Assembly: GCF_000143885.2 (NCBI RefSeq)
Contig: NC_018581.1
Location: 3,782,001 to 3,846,000, forward strand
Reading direction: 5' to 3'
From: Gordonia sp. KTR9
Lineage (GTDB): Bacteria > Actinomycetota > Actinomycetes > Mycobacteriales > Mycobacteriaceae
Length of the DNA: 64,000 nucleotides
Positions 9,846 through 18,326 of the stretch are shown piece by piece; positions within the stretch are counted from its first letter, which is position 1, and each line of letters begins with the position of its first letter. A program made the position numbers and the translations under genes. Below the pieces are notes generated by a model that searched no databases, had not been told where the DNA came from, and worked only from the letters and a program-made list of their open reading frames with translations.

Positions 9846-10664
9846 ATGACTGACGCAGACCTCGGATCGTCGCGCGGGACGGCAACCACTGGTCTCGAGG
9901 CGCTCGACACCGACGAGCAGCTCGCGCTCACCGGCGAGCGCACGGTCCCGGGGATCCCCGCCGAGAACTACTGGTTCCGGCGCCACGAGATCGCCTATCG
10001 CCACATCGCCGACCGGTGCGCGGGCCGTGACGTCCTCGAAGCCGGGTCCGGCGAGGGTTACGGCGCCGCGATGATCGCCGACGCCGGGGCGTCGTCGGTG
10101 GTCTGCGTCGACTACGACACCGTCGCGGTCGAGCACACCCGTCGCCGCTACCCCGAACTCGTCGTCCACCAGGGCAATCTCGTCGACCTCCCGCTCGACG
10201 ACGCCTCGGTCGACGTGGTGGTCAACTTCCAGGTGATCGAGCACCTCTGGGATCAGCCACGTTTCGTCGCCGAGTGCCACCGCGTGCTGCGCCCCGGCGG
10301 GCTGTTGCTGATGTCGACGCCCAACCGCATCACCTTCTCCCCCGGTCGCGACACACCGCTCAACCCGTTCCACACCCGTGAGCTCGACGCGGCCGAACTC
10401 ACCGACCTGCTTCTCGGCGGGGACTTCGTGGTCGACGCGATGCTGGGCGTCGTGCACGGTCCGCGGCTGCGGGCGCTCGACACCAAGTGGGGCGGTTCAC
10501 TCATCGACGCCCAGATCGAGCGCGCGCTCGCCGGCGAGCCGTGGCCGGACGAGCTGACCGCGGATGTCGCCGGCGTGGTCGCCGAGGACTTCGAGGTCGT
10601 CGACTCGGGCGAGTGCGACATCGACGCCTCCCTCGACCTGTTCGCGGTCGCGTTGCGGGGCTGA
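9846..10664 (+). CDS. SAM-dependent methyltransferase of the MGLP locus (Rv3030-like)
   Basis: 272 residues from ATG 9846. A class I methyltransferase: motif I VLEAGSGEGYGAAMIAD, then acidic VCVDYD, NLVDLPLDDASVDVVVNFQVIEHLW and LRPGGLLLMSTPN. In mycobacteria the gene at this position (Rv3030) has been assigned as the 1-O-methyltransferase that caps the first glucose of 6-O-methylglucose lipopolysaccharide; that role is inferred here from order. It is followed after 3 nt by the GH57 gene and is divergent from etfB. Confidence 0.85.
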   Translation: MTDADLGSSRGTATTGLEALDTDEQLALTGERTVPGIPAENYWFRRHEIAYRHIADRCAGRDVLEAGSGEGYGAAMIADAGASSVVCVDYDTVAVEHTRRRYPELVVHQGNLVDLPLDDASVDVVVNFQVIEHLWDQPRFVAECHRVLRPGGLLLMSTPNRITFSPGRDTPLNPFHTRELDAAELTDLLLGGDFVVDAMLGVVHGPRLRALDTKWGGSLIDAQIERALAGEPWPDELTADVAGVVAEDFEVVDSGECDIDASLDLFAVALRG

Positions 10665-10667
10665 GGG

Positions 10668-12302
10668 GTGGCCACCGGTACCGCGCCCGTTCCCGGCCAG
10701 TTCACGCTGGTCCTGCATTCGCATCTGCCGTGGCTGGCCAATCACGGCCGCTGGCCGGTCGGCGAGGAGTGGCTGTATCAGTCGTGGGCGGCGTCGTATC
10801 TGCCGTTGGTCGACATGCTCGAGCGTCTGGCCGCCGACGGCTTCACCGATCAGCTCTCCCTGGGCATCACGCCGGTACTGGCCGCGCAGCTCGACGACCC
10901 GCACTGCGCGTCGTCGATGTACGAGTGGCTCGCGGACTGGCAACTGCGGGCCACCCAGGCCGCGATGTCCCGGGACGCCGACCGTGCGGCGGCCGGACGC
11001 CGCGAGTACCTCGACGCCCAGCGCGCTCTCGACACCTTCGCGAGCCGATGGCGTCACGGTGCGTCGCCGCTGATCCGCGGGCTGGCCTCGAGCGGCGTCG
11101 CCGAGATCCTGGGCGGTCCGCTCGCCCACCCGTTCGCGCCGCTGCTCGATCCGCGATTACGCCGCTTCTCGCTCGATGAGGGGCTCGCGGACGCGCACGC
11201 GCGCTGGGGTCTCGACCCGTCCGGCATCTGGGCGCCCGAATGTGCCTTCGCGCCGGGGATGGAGACCGAGTACGACCGCGCGGGCGTGCGTCACTTCCTG
11301 GTCGACGGACCGGCATTGCAGGGCGACACCGCGCTCGGGCGCCCCGTCGGTGATGCCGCCGTCATCGCCTACGGGCGTGACCTGACGGTGAGTTACCGCG
11401 TCTGGTCACCCAAGTCGGGCTATCCGGGCCACGCCGCCTACCGCGACTTCCACACGTACGACCACGAGACCGGGCTCAAGCGGTTCCGCGTCACCGGCCG
11501 GACCGTGTCGGGCGAGGACAAGAAGCCCTATGACCCGGCACGGGTCGACGCGGTCCTCGACCGGCACGTCGAGGACTTCGTCGCGCACGTGCGCACCCGC
11601 CTCGTCGACGAGTCCGACCGGATCGGCCGCCCGGCGCTGGTCGTCGCGGCGTTCGACACCGAGCTGTTCGGCCACTGGTGGCACGAGGGGCCGGTCTGGC
11701 TCGAACGCGTGCTCCGCCGCCTGCCCGAGGTCGGGGTCACCGTCGGAACACTCGCGGGCGCGACACGAGCCGGGTTCGTCGGTGCACCGTTCGACCTTCC
11801 CCGGTCGTCGTGGGGGTCGGGCAAGGACTGGCGGGTGTGGAACGGCCCGGCCGTGCAACACCTGGTCGACCTGAACGCCGAGGTCACCGAGACGGCCCTC
11901 GACGCCGTCGCCAAGCTGCGGCACCGGGGCGGCGAGCGCAGTCGCGTGGCCGATCAGATCGTGCGGGAGGCGCTGCTGACCGTGTCGTCGGACTGGCCGT
12001 TCATGGTGTCGAAGGACACTGCCGCGCAGTACGCTGTGTCGCGAGCTCACACGCATGCGCACGCCACCCGCGAGATCAGCGACGCGGCGATGCGAGGCCG
12101 CGACGACGCTGCCGAGACGCTCGCCGCGAACTGGTCGCGCGCCGACAATCTGTTCCCCGCTCTCGATGCGCGCCGTCTGCAGACCACGCTGACCGCCGAC
12201 GGGATCGGCACCGAGACCGGCGATGCCGGAACCGGCGCCGAGACCGGCCGTCCAGCGGACATCGGCCCAGGGGGGATCGACACCGAGGGGGAAATCGGAT
12301 GA
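10668..12302 (+). CDS. GH57 1,4-alpha-glucan branching enzyme (Rv3031-like)
   Basis: 544 residues from GTG 10668. Glycoside hydrolase family 57: opening LVLHSHLPWLANHGRWPVGEEWLYQS, the nucleophile region GIWAPECAFAPGMETEY, and AFDTELFGHWWHEGPVWLERVL, which carries the second acidic catalytic residue. The C-terminal helical domain ends with SSDWPFMVSKDTAAQYA. In mycobacteria the enzyme branches the methylglucose polysaccharide precursor. The C-terminal about 45 residues are low-complexity, rich in Gly and Thr. Its stop overlaps the next start as ATGA. Confidence 0.9.
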   Translation: MATGTAPVPGQFTLVLHSHLPWLANHGRWPVGEEWLYQSWAASYLPLVDMLERLAADGFTDQLSLGITPVLAAQLDDPHCASSMYEWLADWQLRATQAAMSRDADRAAAGRREYLDAQRALDTFASRWRHGASPLIRGLASSGVAEILGGPLAHPFAPLLDPRLRRFSLDEGLADAHARWGLDPSGIWAPECAFAPGMETEYDRAGVRHFLVDGPALQGDTALGRPVGDAAVIAYGRDLTVSYRVWSPKSGYPGHAAYRDFHTYDHETGLKRFRVTGRTVSGEDKKPYDPARVDAVLDRHVEDFVAHVRTRLVDESDRIGRPALVVAAFDTELFGHWWHEGPVWLERVLRRLPEVGVTVGTLAGATRAGFVGAPFDLPRSSWGSGKDWRVWNGPAVQHLVDLNAEVTETALDAVAKLRHRGGERSRVADQIVREALLTVSSDWPFMVSKDTAAQYAVSRAHTHAHATREISDAAMRGRDDAAETLAANWSRADNLFPALDARRLQTTLTADGIGTETGDAGTGAETGRPADIGPGGIDTEGEIG

Positions 12303-13639
12303 GGGTGTTGTTCGTGTCGTGGGAGTACCCGCCGGTGGTGGTGGGCGGACTCGGCCGGCACGTGCATCACCTGGCGACCGAGATGGCGGCCGCGGGTCAC
12401 GACGTGGTGGTCCTGACGCGTCGACCGTCGGGAACCGATGCGGTCAGTCATCCCACGACGGACACCGTCGTCGAGGGTGTGCGCGTCGTGGCGGTCGCCG
12501 AGGATCCGCCGGAGTTCGAATTCGGGCAGGACATGATGGCCTGGACGCTCGCGATGGGGCATGCGTTCGTTCGGGCGGGGCTGCGGATTCTGCACGGCGC
12601 CGGGAGCGGAGCGAGCGGGCCGGATCCACACGGCGCCGGGAGCGAAGCGAGCGGGCCGAATCTGCACGGCGCCGGGAGCGGATCGGCATCGCGGTGGGTG
12701 CCCGACGTGGTGCACGCGCATGATTGGCTGGTCGCCCATCCCTCCATCGCACTGGCCGAATTCTTCGATGTGCCTTTGGTTTCCACGATCCACGCGACCG
12801 AGGCGGGGCGGCACAGCGGCTGGGTGAGCGGCCGGACGAACCGTCAGGTGCATTCGGTGGAGTGGTGGCTGGTGTCGGAGTCCGATGCTCTCATCACGTG
12901 TTCGGCGTCGATGCGCGACGAGGTGAACCGGTTGTTCGGGTACGACGCCGCCGACATCACGGTGATCCACAACGGCATCGACATCCGGACGTGGCCGTTC
13001 GCCGAGCGTCCGCGGACGGGCGGACCGGCCGAGTTGTTGTTCGCGGGACGGCTCGAATACGAGAAGGGCGTGCAGGATCTGCTGGCCGCGCTCCCCCGTA
13101 TCCGGCGCAGCCATCCGGGTACGACGCTGACCGTCGCCGGTGACGGCACCCAGCGAGACTGGCTGATGGAGCAGGCGCGCAGGCACCGGGTCAGCAAGGC
13201 GGTGACCTTCGTCGGCCCGGTCGACCACGGTGAGCTGGTGACGCTGATGCACCGATGCGACGCCATCGTTCTGCCCAGCCGATACGAGCCGTTCGGGATC
13301 GTGGCGCTGGAGGCGGCGGCGACCGGCGCGCCGCTGATCGTGTCGACCGCGGGCGGTCTGGGTGAGGCGGTCCGCGAGCCCGACACCGGACTGACCTTCG
13401 AGCCTGCCGATGTCGCCGGTCTGGCGGCAGCGGTCCGTGCGACCCTGTCCGATCCGGGCGCGGCGGCGCAACGGGCGCTGCGGGCCCGGGCGCGGCTCAC
13501 CGCGGAGTTCTCCTGGGCCGAGGTCGCCGAGCGGACCGCGAGCGTGCACCTCGCGGCGAAGCGTCGGGTCCGGCATGCAATCGGACGTCCCGACATTCCC
13601 GAACGTCCTCTGCCGGAACGGGACCCGGGCCAGGCGTAG
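12299..13639 (+). CDS. GT4 glycosyltransferase of the MGLP locus (Rv3032-like)
   Basis: 446 residues. Two-Rossmann-fold alpha-glucosyltransferase: N-terminal FVSWEYPPVVVGGLGRHVHHL, VVHAHDWLVAHPSIALA, then LLFAGRLEYEKGVQDLL, VTFVGPVDHGELVTL and the GT4 acidic motif PSRYEPFGIVALEAAATGAP. In mycobacteria Rv3032 elongates the alpha-1,4-glucan of MGLP from a nucleotide sugar. Residues about 99-128 are an unusual insert of 12-residue repeats encoded by 36-bp DNA repeats (see repeat entry); this makes the protein longer than the about 414 residues I recall for Rv3032. Translationally coupled to the GH57 gene. Confidence 0.9.
   Translation: MRVLFVSWEYPPVVVGGLGRHVHHLATEMAAAGHDVVVLTRRPSGTDAVSHPTTDTVVEGVRVVAVAEDPPEFEFGQDMMAWTLAMGHAFVRAGLRILHGAGSGASGPDPHGAGSEASGPNLHGAGSGSASRWVPDVVHAHDWLVAHPSIALAEFFDVPLVSTIHATEAGRHSGWVSGRTNRQVHSVEWWLVSESDALITCSASMRDEVNRLFGYDAADITVIHNGIDIRTWPFAERPRTGGPAELLFAGRLEYEKGVQDLLAALPRIRRSHPGTTLTVAGDGTQRDWLMEQARRHRVSKAVTFVGPVDHGELVTLMHRCDAIVLPSRYEPFGIVALEAAATGAPLIVSTAGGLGEAVREPDTGLTFEPADVAGLAAAVRATLSDPGAAAQRALRARARLTAEFSWAEVAERTASVHLAAKRRVRHAIGRPDIPERPLPERDPGQA
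12593..12684 (+). repeat. in-frame 36-bp tandem repeat inside the glycosyltransferase gene
   Basis: Two full units (12593-12628 and 12629-12664) and a 20-nt partial third unit, each beginning CACGGCGCCGGGAGCG. Because 36 is divisible by 3 the frame is kept and the protein gains repeats of the type HGAGSGASGPDP. The second unit carries GAGCGAAGCGAGC, which is the reverse complement of the core of the dispersed repeat at 13640-13672. Confidence 0.85.
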
Positions 13640-13672
13640 CCCTTCGAGGCTCGCTTCGCTCGCACCTCAGGG
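13640..13672. repeat. dispersed GCTCGCTTCGCTCGC-type repeat
   Basis: Immediately after the glycosyltransferase stop lies a segment running from CCCTTCGAGG through GCTCGCTTCGCTCGC to CACCTCAGGG, with imperfectly complementary ends. Elements with this core are, from memory, scattered between genes in Gordonia and Rhodococcus genomes. Only this copy and the related coding copy at 12593-12684 were noticed in the window. Confidence 0.55.
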
Positions 13673-13719
13673 AACGGGCAGGCCGCACACCCGGAGCCTG
13701 CGGAGGGCGTCACGAAGGG

Positions 13720-14466
13720 TCACTCCCGTTCGGCCGCGGCCTTCTTTCGTTCGATGTCGGCGAGGGCGCGTTCGAGTTCGGCGCGCTCGGCCGCGTTCGA
13801 CGCCCAGTCGTCCATCCGGTTCTTGACCACCCGGGCGGGCGCGCCGACCGCGATGGCGTAGTCGGGGATCACGCCCTTGACCACCGCGTGCGAGCCGAGC
13901 ACGCATCCGCGGCCGACGATGGTGTTGCGCAGGACCGACACCTTGGCCGCGACCCAGGTGTCCGGGCCGATCCGAACCGGGCCCTTCACGATGCCCTGGT
14001 CTTTGATCGGCAGCGTGATGTCGTCCATCTTGTGGTCGAAGTCGCAGATGTAGCACCAGTCGGCGATGAGGGTGGACCCGCCGATCTCGAGGTCGAGGTA
14101 GGAGTTGACCACGTTGTTGCAGCCGAAGACGGTCTTGTCGCCGATGCGGAGGCTGCCTTCGTGACAGCGGATGGAGTTGCCGTCGCCGATGTGTACCCAG
14201 CGCCCGATCTCCATGCGGGCGAGTTCCGGTGTCGCGTGGATCTCGACATTGCGCCCGAGGAACACCATGCCCCGCAGCACGATGTGCGGATTGGCCAGGC
14301 GGAATCGGGCGAGACGGTAGTAGCGCACGAGGTACCACGGTGTGTACGCGCGATTGCGTTTCACCCAGCGCAGCGAATCGAGGGTGAGGAAACGCGCCTG
14401 GTCGGGGTCGCGGCGTCGGCCTGCGCGCCGGCGGGACCGGTACGAGGCATTCCACATGGTGGTCAT
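13720..14466 (-). CDS. left-handed beta-helix acyltransferase of the MGLP locus (Rv3034c-like)
   Basis: 248 residues. Hexapeptide-repeat (LbH) acyltransferase: repeats are visible in IVLRGMVFLGRNVEIHATPELARMEIGRWVHIGDGNSIR and continue through VRIGPDTWVAAKVSVLRNTIVGRGCVLGSHAVVKGVIPDYAIAVGAPARVVKNR, the usual end of the fold. A C-terminal charged helix follows. By position it matches Rv3034c, proposed to acylate the methylglucose polysaccharide. It points against the upstream GH57-GT genes and is divergent from the PQQ-repeat lipoprotein gene. An ATG three codons in is an alternative start. Confidence 0.85.
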   Translation of the reverse strand: MTTMWNASYRSRRRAGRRRDPDQARFLTLDSLRWVKRNRAYTPWYLVRYYRLARFRLANPHIVLRGMVFLGRNVEIHATPELARMEIGRWVHIGDGNSIRCHEGSLRIGDKTVFGCNNVVNSYLDLEIGGSTLIADWCYICDFDHKMDDITLPIKDQGIVKGPVRIGPDTWVAAKVSVLRNTIVGRGCVLGSHAVVKGVIPDYAIAVGAPARVVKNRMDDWASNAAERAELERALADIERKKAAAERE

Positions 14467-14595
14467 GACGAGAAACCCTAATCGACGCGATTTTCGCGCA
14501 CGATAGGCTCACTGCTGGCACGTCGGGTGCCGGTTCGATGGCATGTCCGGTGCCTTGGTTCGACGACGACTCCGGACACGACGACGAGGAGCAGG

Positions 14596-15933
14596 ATGGC
14601 TTTCGCACGACCGCAGGTGTCTCGACGCCGCCGATCTGCGCTGACCCGCCTGCTCGTCGCGCTCACGGCCGTGTGCTCGCTGGTCCTCGCCGCCTGCTCG
14701 GACGGCCACATCGATGTGCGTTCCGTCCCGAGCGTCGGCTGGCCCAGTTACGGCGGTGTCCCGGGGAACGCCAACTTCGCGTATGCCGATGTGCCGGAAG
14801 ATCTGACGCTGAGCTGGACACGCCCGACCGGGGGTCCGGTCACCGCGCCGGTGACCATCTCGGGCAAGGGCAACGTGGGTGTGACGTCCAATGCGGCCGA
14901 GGGTTGCAACGTCCTCGTGCTCGACAGCCGGTCGGGACGGAAGAACTTCTGCAAGGACATGCGCGCCGGTGTCGAGATCAGCGCGATGCTCGTCGACCAG
15001 TACGACCAGCCCTATCTCGGTGAGGAGACGACCTTCCTCGCCTTCAACGCCGGCGGCGCCATCCGTTGGCGCGCGGGCGTGATCGGCGTGCCGCTCTCGG
15101 CGAAGTTCGCGGCCCCCAGCGCGGTGCTGGTCGTCACCACCCAGGGACAGATCCTGCTGATCGACACCCAGCGCAACGAACTCCTCGCTCCCGAGGTGAA
15201 CCTGCGCGATGACGCCGATCCCGCGCAGCCGCTCCGTGGCTTCGGAGACTGCGTGCGCAACGGGCCGCAGTGCGCGATTCCCGCTCCCGCCGCCGTCGAC
15301 ACCGAACGAGAACGTTTCTACCTCAACTTCTTTCCCGAAGGCGCCGCGACCTCACAGATCCGCGCCATGAAATACGGCGAGGTCGCCGGCGCGCGCGAGG
15401 TCCGCACCGCCTGGCAGGCCGACGTCCCGAGCGGCGTCGTCGGGACCCCGACGCTGTCAGCCGACGGCGCGACCGTCTACGCATTCTCACGCGACGGCAA
15501 GATCGTCGCGCTGAACGCCGAGGACGGATCGACGCGGTGGACCTACGACATCGGCGGGCACGGTTTTGCGACGATGACCGTCTCACCGGACGGCCTGATC
15601 ATCCCCACCGGCTCACTGGGCGCCCCGCTGACCCTGCTGCGCGACCAGGGCGACCGAGCCGAACAGGTCTGGCAGCGTACCGATCTGGCGACGGTGAGCC
15701 TGTCGGCGCTGACCCAGCAGCAGACCGCGTGGACGGTGGCGCGCGATCCGGGCAAGGACACCCTGTCCCTGGTCGAGGTGTCCACCGCCGACGGCGCGAC
15801 GAAACGCACTCTCCCGCTGCCTGAATCGCGCGGCTTCGCGACCGGGGTCGCGGTGTCCTACTCCGGACAGATCGCCACCGCGACCAACCTCGGAGAGGTC
15901 TACTTCTTCGACAGCAAGGCCAACCTCGAATAG
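14596..15933 (+). CDS. PQQ-repeat beta-propeller lipoprotein (Rv3035-like)
   Basis: 445 residues from ATG 14596, chosen because GAGGAGCAGG precedes it and because it gives a clean lipoprotein signal: Arg-rich start, hydrophobic LTRLLVALTAVCSLVLAAC with the lipobox LAAC. Repeats such as GTPTLSADGATVYAFSRDGKIVALNAEDGSTRWTY are the PQQ-binding-like blades of a beta-propeller. Probably exported and anchored to the membrane. No enzyme activity can be read. It sits with the MGLP genes as in mycobacteria, but a role there is unproven. Confidence 0.85.
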   Translation: MAFARPQVSRRRRSALTRLLVALTAVCSLVLAACSDGHIDVRSVPSVGWPSYGGVPGNANFAYADVPEDLTLSWTRPTGGPVTAPVTISGKGNVGVTSNAAEGCNVLVLDSRSGRKNFCKDMRAGVEISAMLVDQYDQPYLGEETTFLAFNAGGAIRWRAGVIGVPLSAKFAAPSAVLVVTTQGQILLIDTQRNELLAPEVNLRDDADPAQPLRGFGDCVRNGPQCAIPAPAAVDTERERFYLNFFPEGAATSQIRAMKYGEVAGAREVRTAWQADVPSGVVGTPTLSADGATVYAFSRDGKIVALNAEDGSTRWTYDIGGHGFATMTVSPDGLIIPTGSLGAPLTLLRDQGDRAEQVWQRTDLATVSLSALTQQQTAWTVARDPGKDTLSLVEVSTADGATKRTLPLPESRGFATGVAVSYSGQIATATNLGEVYFFDSKANLE

Positions 15934-15958
15934 TCGCCGGTAGACCGGCGAAAGCGGT

Positions 15959-17158
15959 CTAGAACCGGACTCCCGGCTCACAGATGAACGCGACGCCCTT
16001 GCGTCCGATCCGGGTCAGCACCACCGACAGCGAGCGGGAGCCCCTGGGCTTGAGCTTCTTTCGCAGCCGATCGGGGTCGACGTCGAGTCCGCGGACAAGG
16101 ATCTCGAGCGAGCCGCAGTCCAGCGCGGCGAGCGCCTTGCGGAGCGACTTCTCGGTCACCCCCGTCTGCTCGATCACCCGGAATCCGCGCGCTCCTTCGG
16201 GGACGGAAGTGCCGGTCAGGTAAGCGATCTGCGGATCGAGCTGCCATAGTCCGAACCGGTGGGCGTAGTGCCTGACCAGCCCCGCCCGCACGATCGCCCC
16301 GTCCGGGTCGACGATCCATTCCCCGACCTCACCGGCGGGCACGTCGTCGTCTTCGCGATCGGTGATCTCGACCTCGGCGACCGTACCGTCAGGCCTGGTC
16401 CGCAGGACGGTGGCCCGGCGACCGGGCTCCACACCCGGCCCCGACCACAGGCACGCCTCCCGCACGCCGCCGTCGAGCGAGGTGACCTGGACCTCGCCGT
16501 CGAAGCCGAAGCGGTTCCGCAGCATCTGATGATCCAGTCCGGGAGCGCATTTCACGATCATCAGGCGGCCCGGATAGGTGGTCAGCAGCTCGAAGAGCGG
16601 TGGCGTCAGCTGATCGAGCCGGAAGGTCCGGCCCGCGTCCGACCGCCGTGCCGGGTCCGCGAGGAGCACGTCCGCGGTCGATGTCGGGGTGAGCGCATCC
16701 GCGATCAGCAACGTGGCGTCGGGCACGTTCGCCCGCGCCATCGCGAGCCGGACCCGATCGATGTCGCTGCCGATGACACCACGAATACCGCTGACAAGCA
16801 CCAGCTCTCGAAGTTCCGCGCCGATCGAGCAGGTCAGGTCGTGCACCACCGACCCCGGGAATCGTCCCGCGACCTCGGCGGCGCGGTACGCGGCGACCAC
16901 CGACGCGGTCGCCTGCTGTCCGGCGTCGTCGGTGAGCAAGAGGCCATCGGCGTCACGCAGCTTCGAGCGCGCTCGCCGGCGGCACCGCACCGTCTCGATG
17001 AGCGCGGCATCGTGCGGCGCGTACCGGCTGCGGACCTCGGTGATGTCGGACAGCATGGTCGACGGGGTGAGATCGAGTCCGGACACCGTCTCGAGCGCCT
17101 TCTCACCGTGCCGCGACCGCAGGAACGCGACGTCGTCGAGACTGAAGGAGTAGCCCAT
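15959..17158 (-). CDS. class I SAM methyltransferase with THUMP-like domain (Rv3037c-like)
   Basis: 399 residues. The central methyltransferase domain has motif I VVHDLTCSIGAELREL, an acidic GSDIDRVRLAMARAN and motif IV VLLADPARRSDAGRTF. The C-terminal 100 residues (VTEKSLRKALAALDCGSLEILVRGLDVDPDRLRKKLKPRG) match the THUMP-like region found in this family, suggesting an RNA substrate. Its 3' end converges on the PQQ lipoprotein gene with 25 bp between stops. The corresponding mycobacterial gene is uncharacterised. Confidence 0.85.
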   Translation of the reverse strand: MGYSFSLDDVAFLRSRHGEKALETVSGLDLTPSTMLSDITEVRSRYAPHDAALIETVRCRRRARSKLRDADGLLLTDDAGQQATASVVAAYRAAEVAGRFPGSVVHDLTCSIGAELRELVLVSGIRGVIGSDIDRVRLAMARANVPDATLLIADALTPTSTADVLLADPARRSDAGRTFRLDQLTPPLFELLTTYPGRLMIVKCAPGLDHQMLRNRFGFDGEVQVTSLDGGVREACLWSGPGVEPGRRATVLRTRPDGTVAEVEITDREDDDVPAGEVGEWIVDPDGAIVRAGLVRHYAHRFGLWQLDPQIAYLTGTSVPEGARGFRVIEQTGVTEKSLRKALAALDCGSLEILVRGLDVDPDRLRKKLKPRGSRSLSVVLTRIGRKGVAFICEPGVRF

Positions 17159-17241
17159 GATGCTTGCAGGCTACCGTCGGGCTCACGGCCGCGGTCACAC
17201 ACCATCTGGGCGACGTCCGACACATCTGCGACGATGGCGAT

Positions 17242-17808
17242 GTGAACGTCCACGACGACCTGCCGCACCCGCCGCGTCGGATCGCGGTGGCGGGCGTGTC
17301 CGGGGTCGGCAAGACGACCACCGCGCGTCGCATCGCCGCGGTCGTCGACGTCCCGCACGTCGAGATCGACGCGCTGCACCACGGACCCGGCTGGACTCGC
17401 AGACCCGAATTCCTCGACGACGTACGGACATTCATCGACGAGGGCGCCTGGGTGACCGAGTGGCAGTACGGCGACGCGCGACCACTGATCGCCGAGAACG
17501 CCGACATCATGGTCTGGCTCGACCTCCCGTATTGGACGACGACGTTCCCCCGCGTCGTCCGACGCACGATCCGCCGCCGTGTTCGCCGGGAACCGCTGTG
17601 GAACGGCAACACCGAGCCGCCGATGAGGACCATCCTCACCGACCCCGAACACATCATCCGATGGTCGGTGAGCCACCGGCACACGTATGCAGAACGGGTA
17701 CCGCGTCTCCGCAACACCCATCCCGACCTGCGGATCGTCCGGCTGCGAACACAGTCCGAGGTCGACGCCTGGATCGCCGGGCCGCTCGCCAGGGCCCGGC
17801 GGACCTGA
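17242..17808 (+). CDS. P-loop nucleoside/shikimate-kinase-like ATPase
   Basis: 188 residues from GTG 17242 (weak ribosome-binding site; start uncertain). Walker A is GVSGVGKTTTAR; then VPHVEIDALHHGPGW, a substrate-lid type Asp-His pair, and VWLDLPYWTTTFPRVVRRTIRRR. This is the pattern of the small FlaR/topology-modulation-like kinases, whose substrates are unknown. The gene ends 12 bp before what appears to be the original 3' end of the neighbouring methyltransferase gene, i.e. just outside the integrated element. Confidence 0.75.
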   Translation: MNVHDDLPHPPRRIAVAGVSGVGKTTTARRIAAVVDVPHVEIDALHHGPGWTRRPEFLDDVRTFIDEGAWVTEWQYGDARPLIAENADIMVWLDLPYWTTTFPRVVRRTIRRRVRREPLWNGNTEPPMRTILTDPEHIIRWSVSHRHTYAERVPRLRNTHPDLRIVRLRTQSEVDAWIAGPLARARRT

Positions 17809-17826
17809 CGGGGTTCCGCCTACTGC

Positions 17827-17861
17827 GGCTTCACACCCGTCACCACGACTTTGTAGAAGAA
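17827..17861. repeat. left attachment-site repeat (attL-like)
   Basis: 35 bp beginning GGCTTCACACCCGTC, matching 21354-21388 at 34 of 35 positions (T instead of G at the 24th). Read on the minus strand this copy encodes the same methyltransferase C-terminus, ending VTGVKPQ then TAG at 17822-17820. It therefore looks like the original 3' end of the target gene, left behind after integration. Confidence 0.8.
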
Positions 17862-17978
17862 TCCCGTCCTGCGGGTTTGCTTCATACGGTGGCGTTGGTT
17901 GGTTAGCATTCGTGCAGCTTATTTGCGTTGGCTAGCGCTGGGGCGAGTTGGGACTACTGCGGGCGCTACGCTCGATTC

Positions 17979-18254
17979 ATGGCTGAATGGGCGTGTCACT
18001 GGGTCAAGGGCGACACATACGAGATCGTCAACAACCTTGGCCGGACGGCCACAGGTGTGCGTCTCTCCACCCACGGTCCGATGGTTGCGGCGGGGACTCG
18101 TGACTGGTCGCGGGAGTACGGCGACATCGAGGCCGGTCGCGCGATTTCACAGAAGTTCAAGACTGGGATGGGCCGCCGCAGAGAGCAAGCGTTCGTTCTC
18201 GTCGAGTGGAACGACGACAAAGGGCGACACTCCCAGGAGATACCCTTCGACTAA
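17979..18254 (+). CDS. small hypothetical protein in the element
   Basis: 91 residues from ATG 17979. No family recognised. It reads like a small soluble beta-rich domain: ACHWVKGDTYEIVNNLGRTA, then VRLSTHG and a C-terminal AFVLVEWNDDKGRHSQEIPFD. The pattern of a Trp/Gly-rich start and a terminal strand recalls small proteins that accompany phage or plasmid genes, but no function can be assigned. It lies just inside the left repeat. Confidence 0.55.
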   Translation: MAEWACHWVKGDTYEIVNNLGRTATGVRLSTHGPMVAAGTRDWSREYGDIEAGRAISQKFKTGMGRRREQAFVLVEWNDDKGRHSQEIPFD

Positions 18255-18326
18255 GTTGCGACGGGCTCCGACAGTAACTCGCCCGGACGACAGCGCTGTG
18301 TCGGGTACGCCCGATATGATCCGCTG

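Noticed and set aside
12593..12684. Possible CRISPR-like repeats
   Set aside because: Units are directly adjacent without spacers and keep the reading frame of a glycosyltransferase gene.
17862..17978. Terminator or promoter signals just inside the left repeat
   Set aside because: CCCG/CGGG around TCCTG followed by TTTG could be a weak terminator, but the stem is only 4 bp; not supported enough to list.
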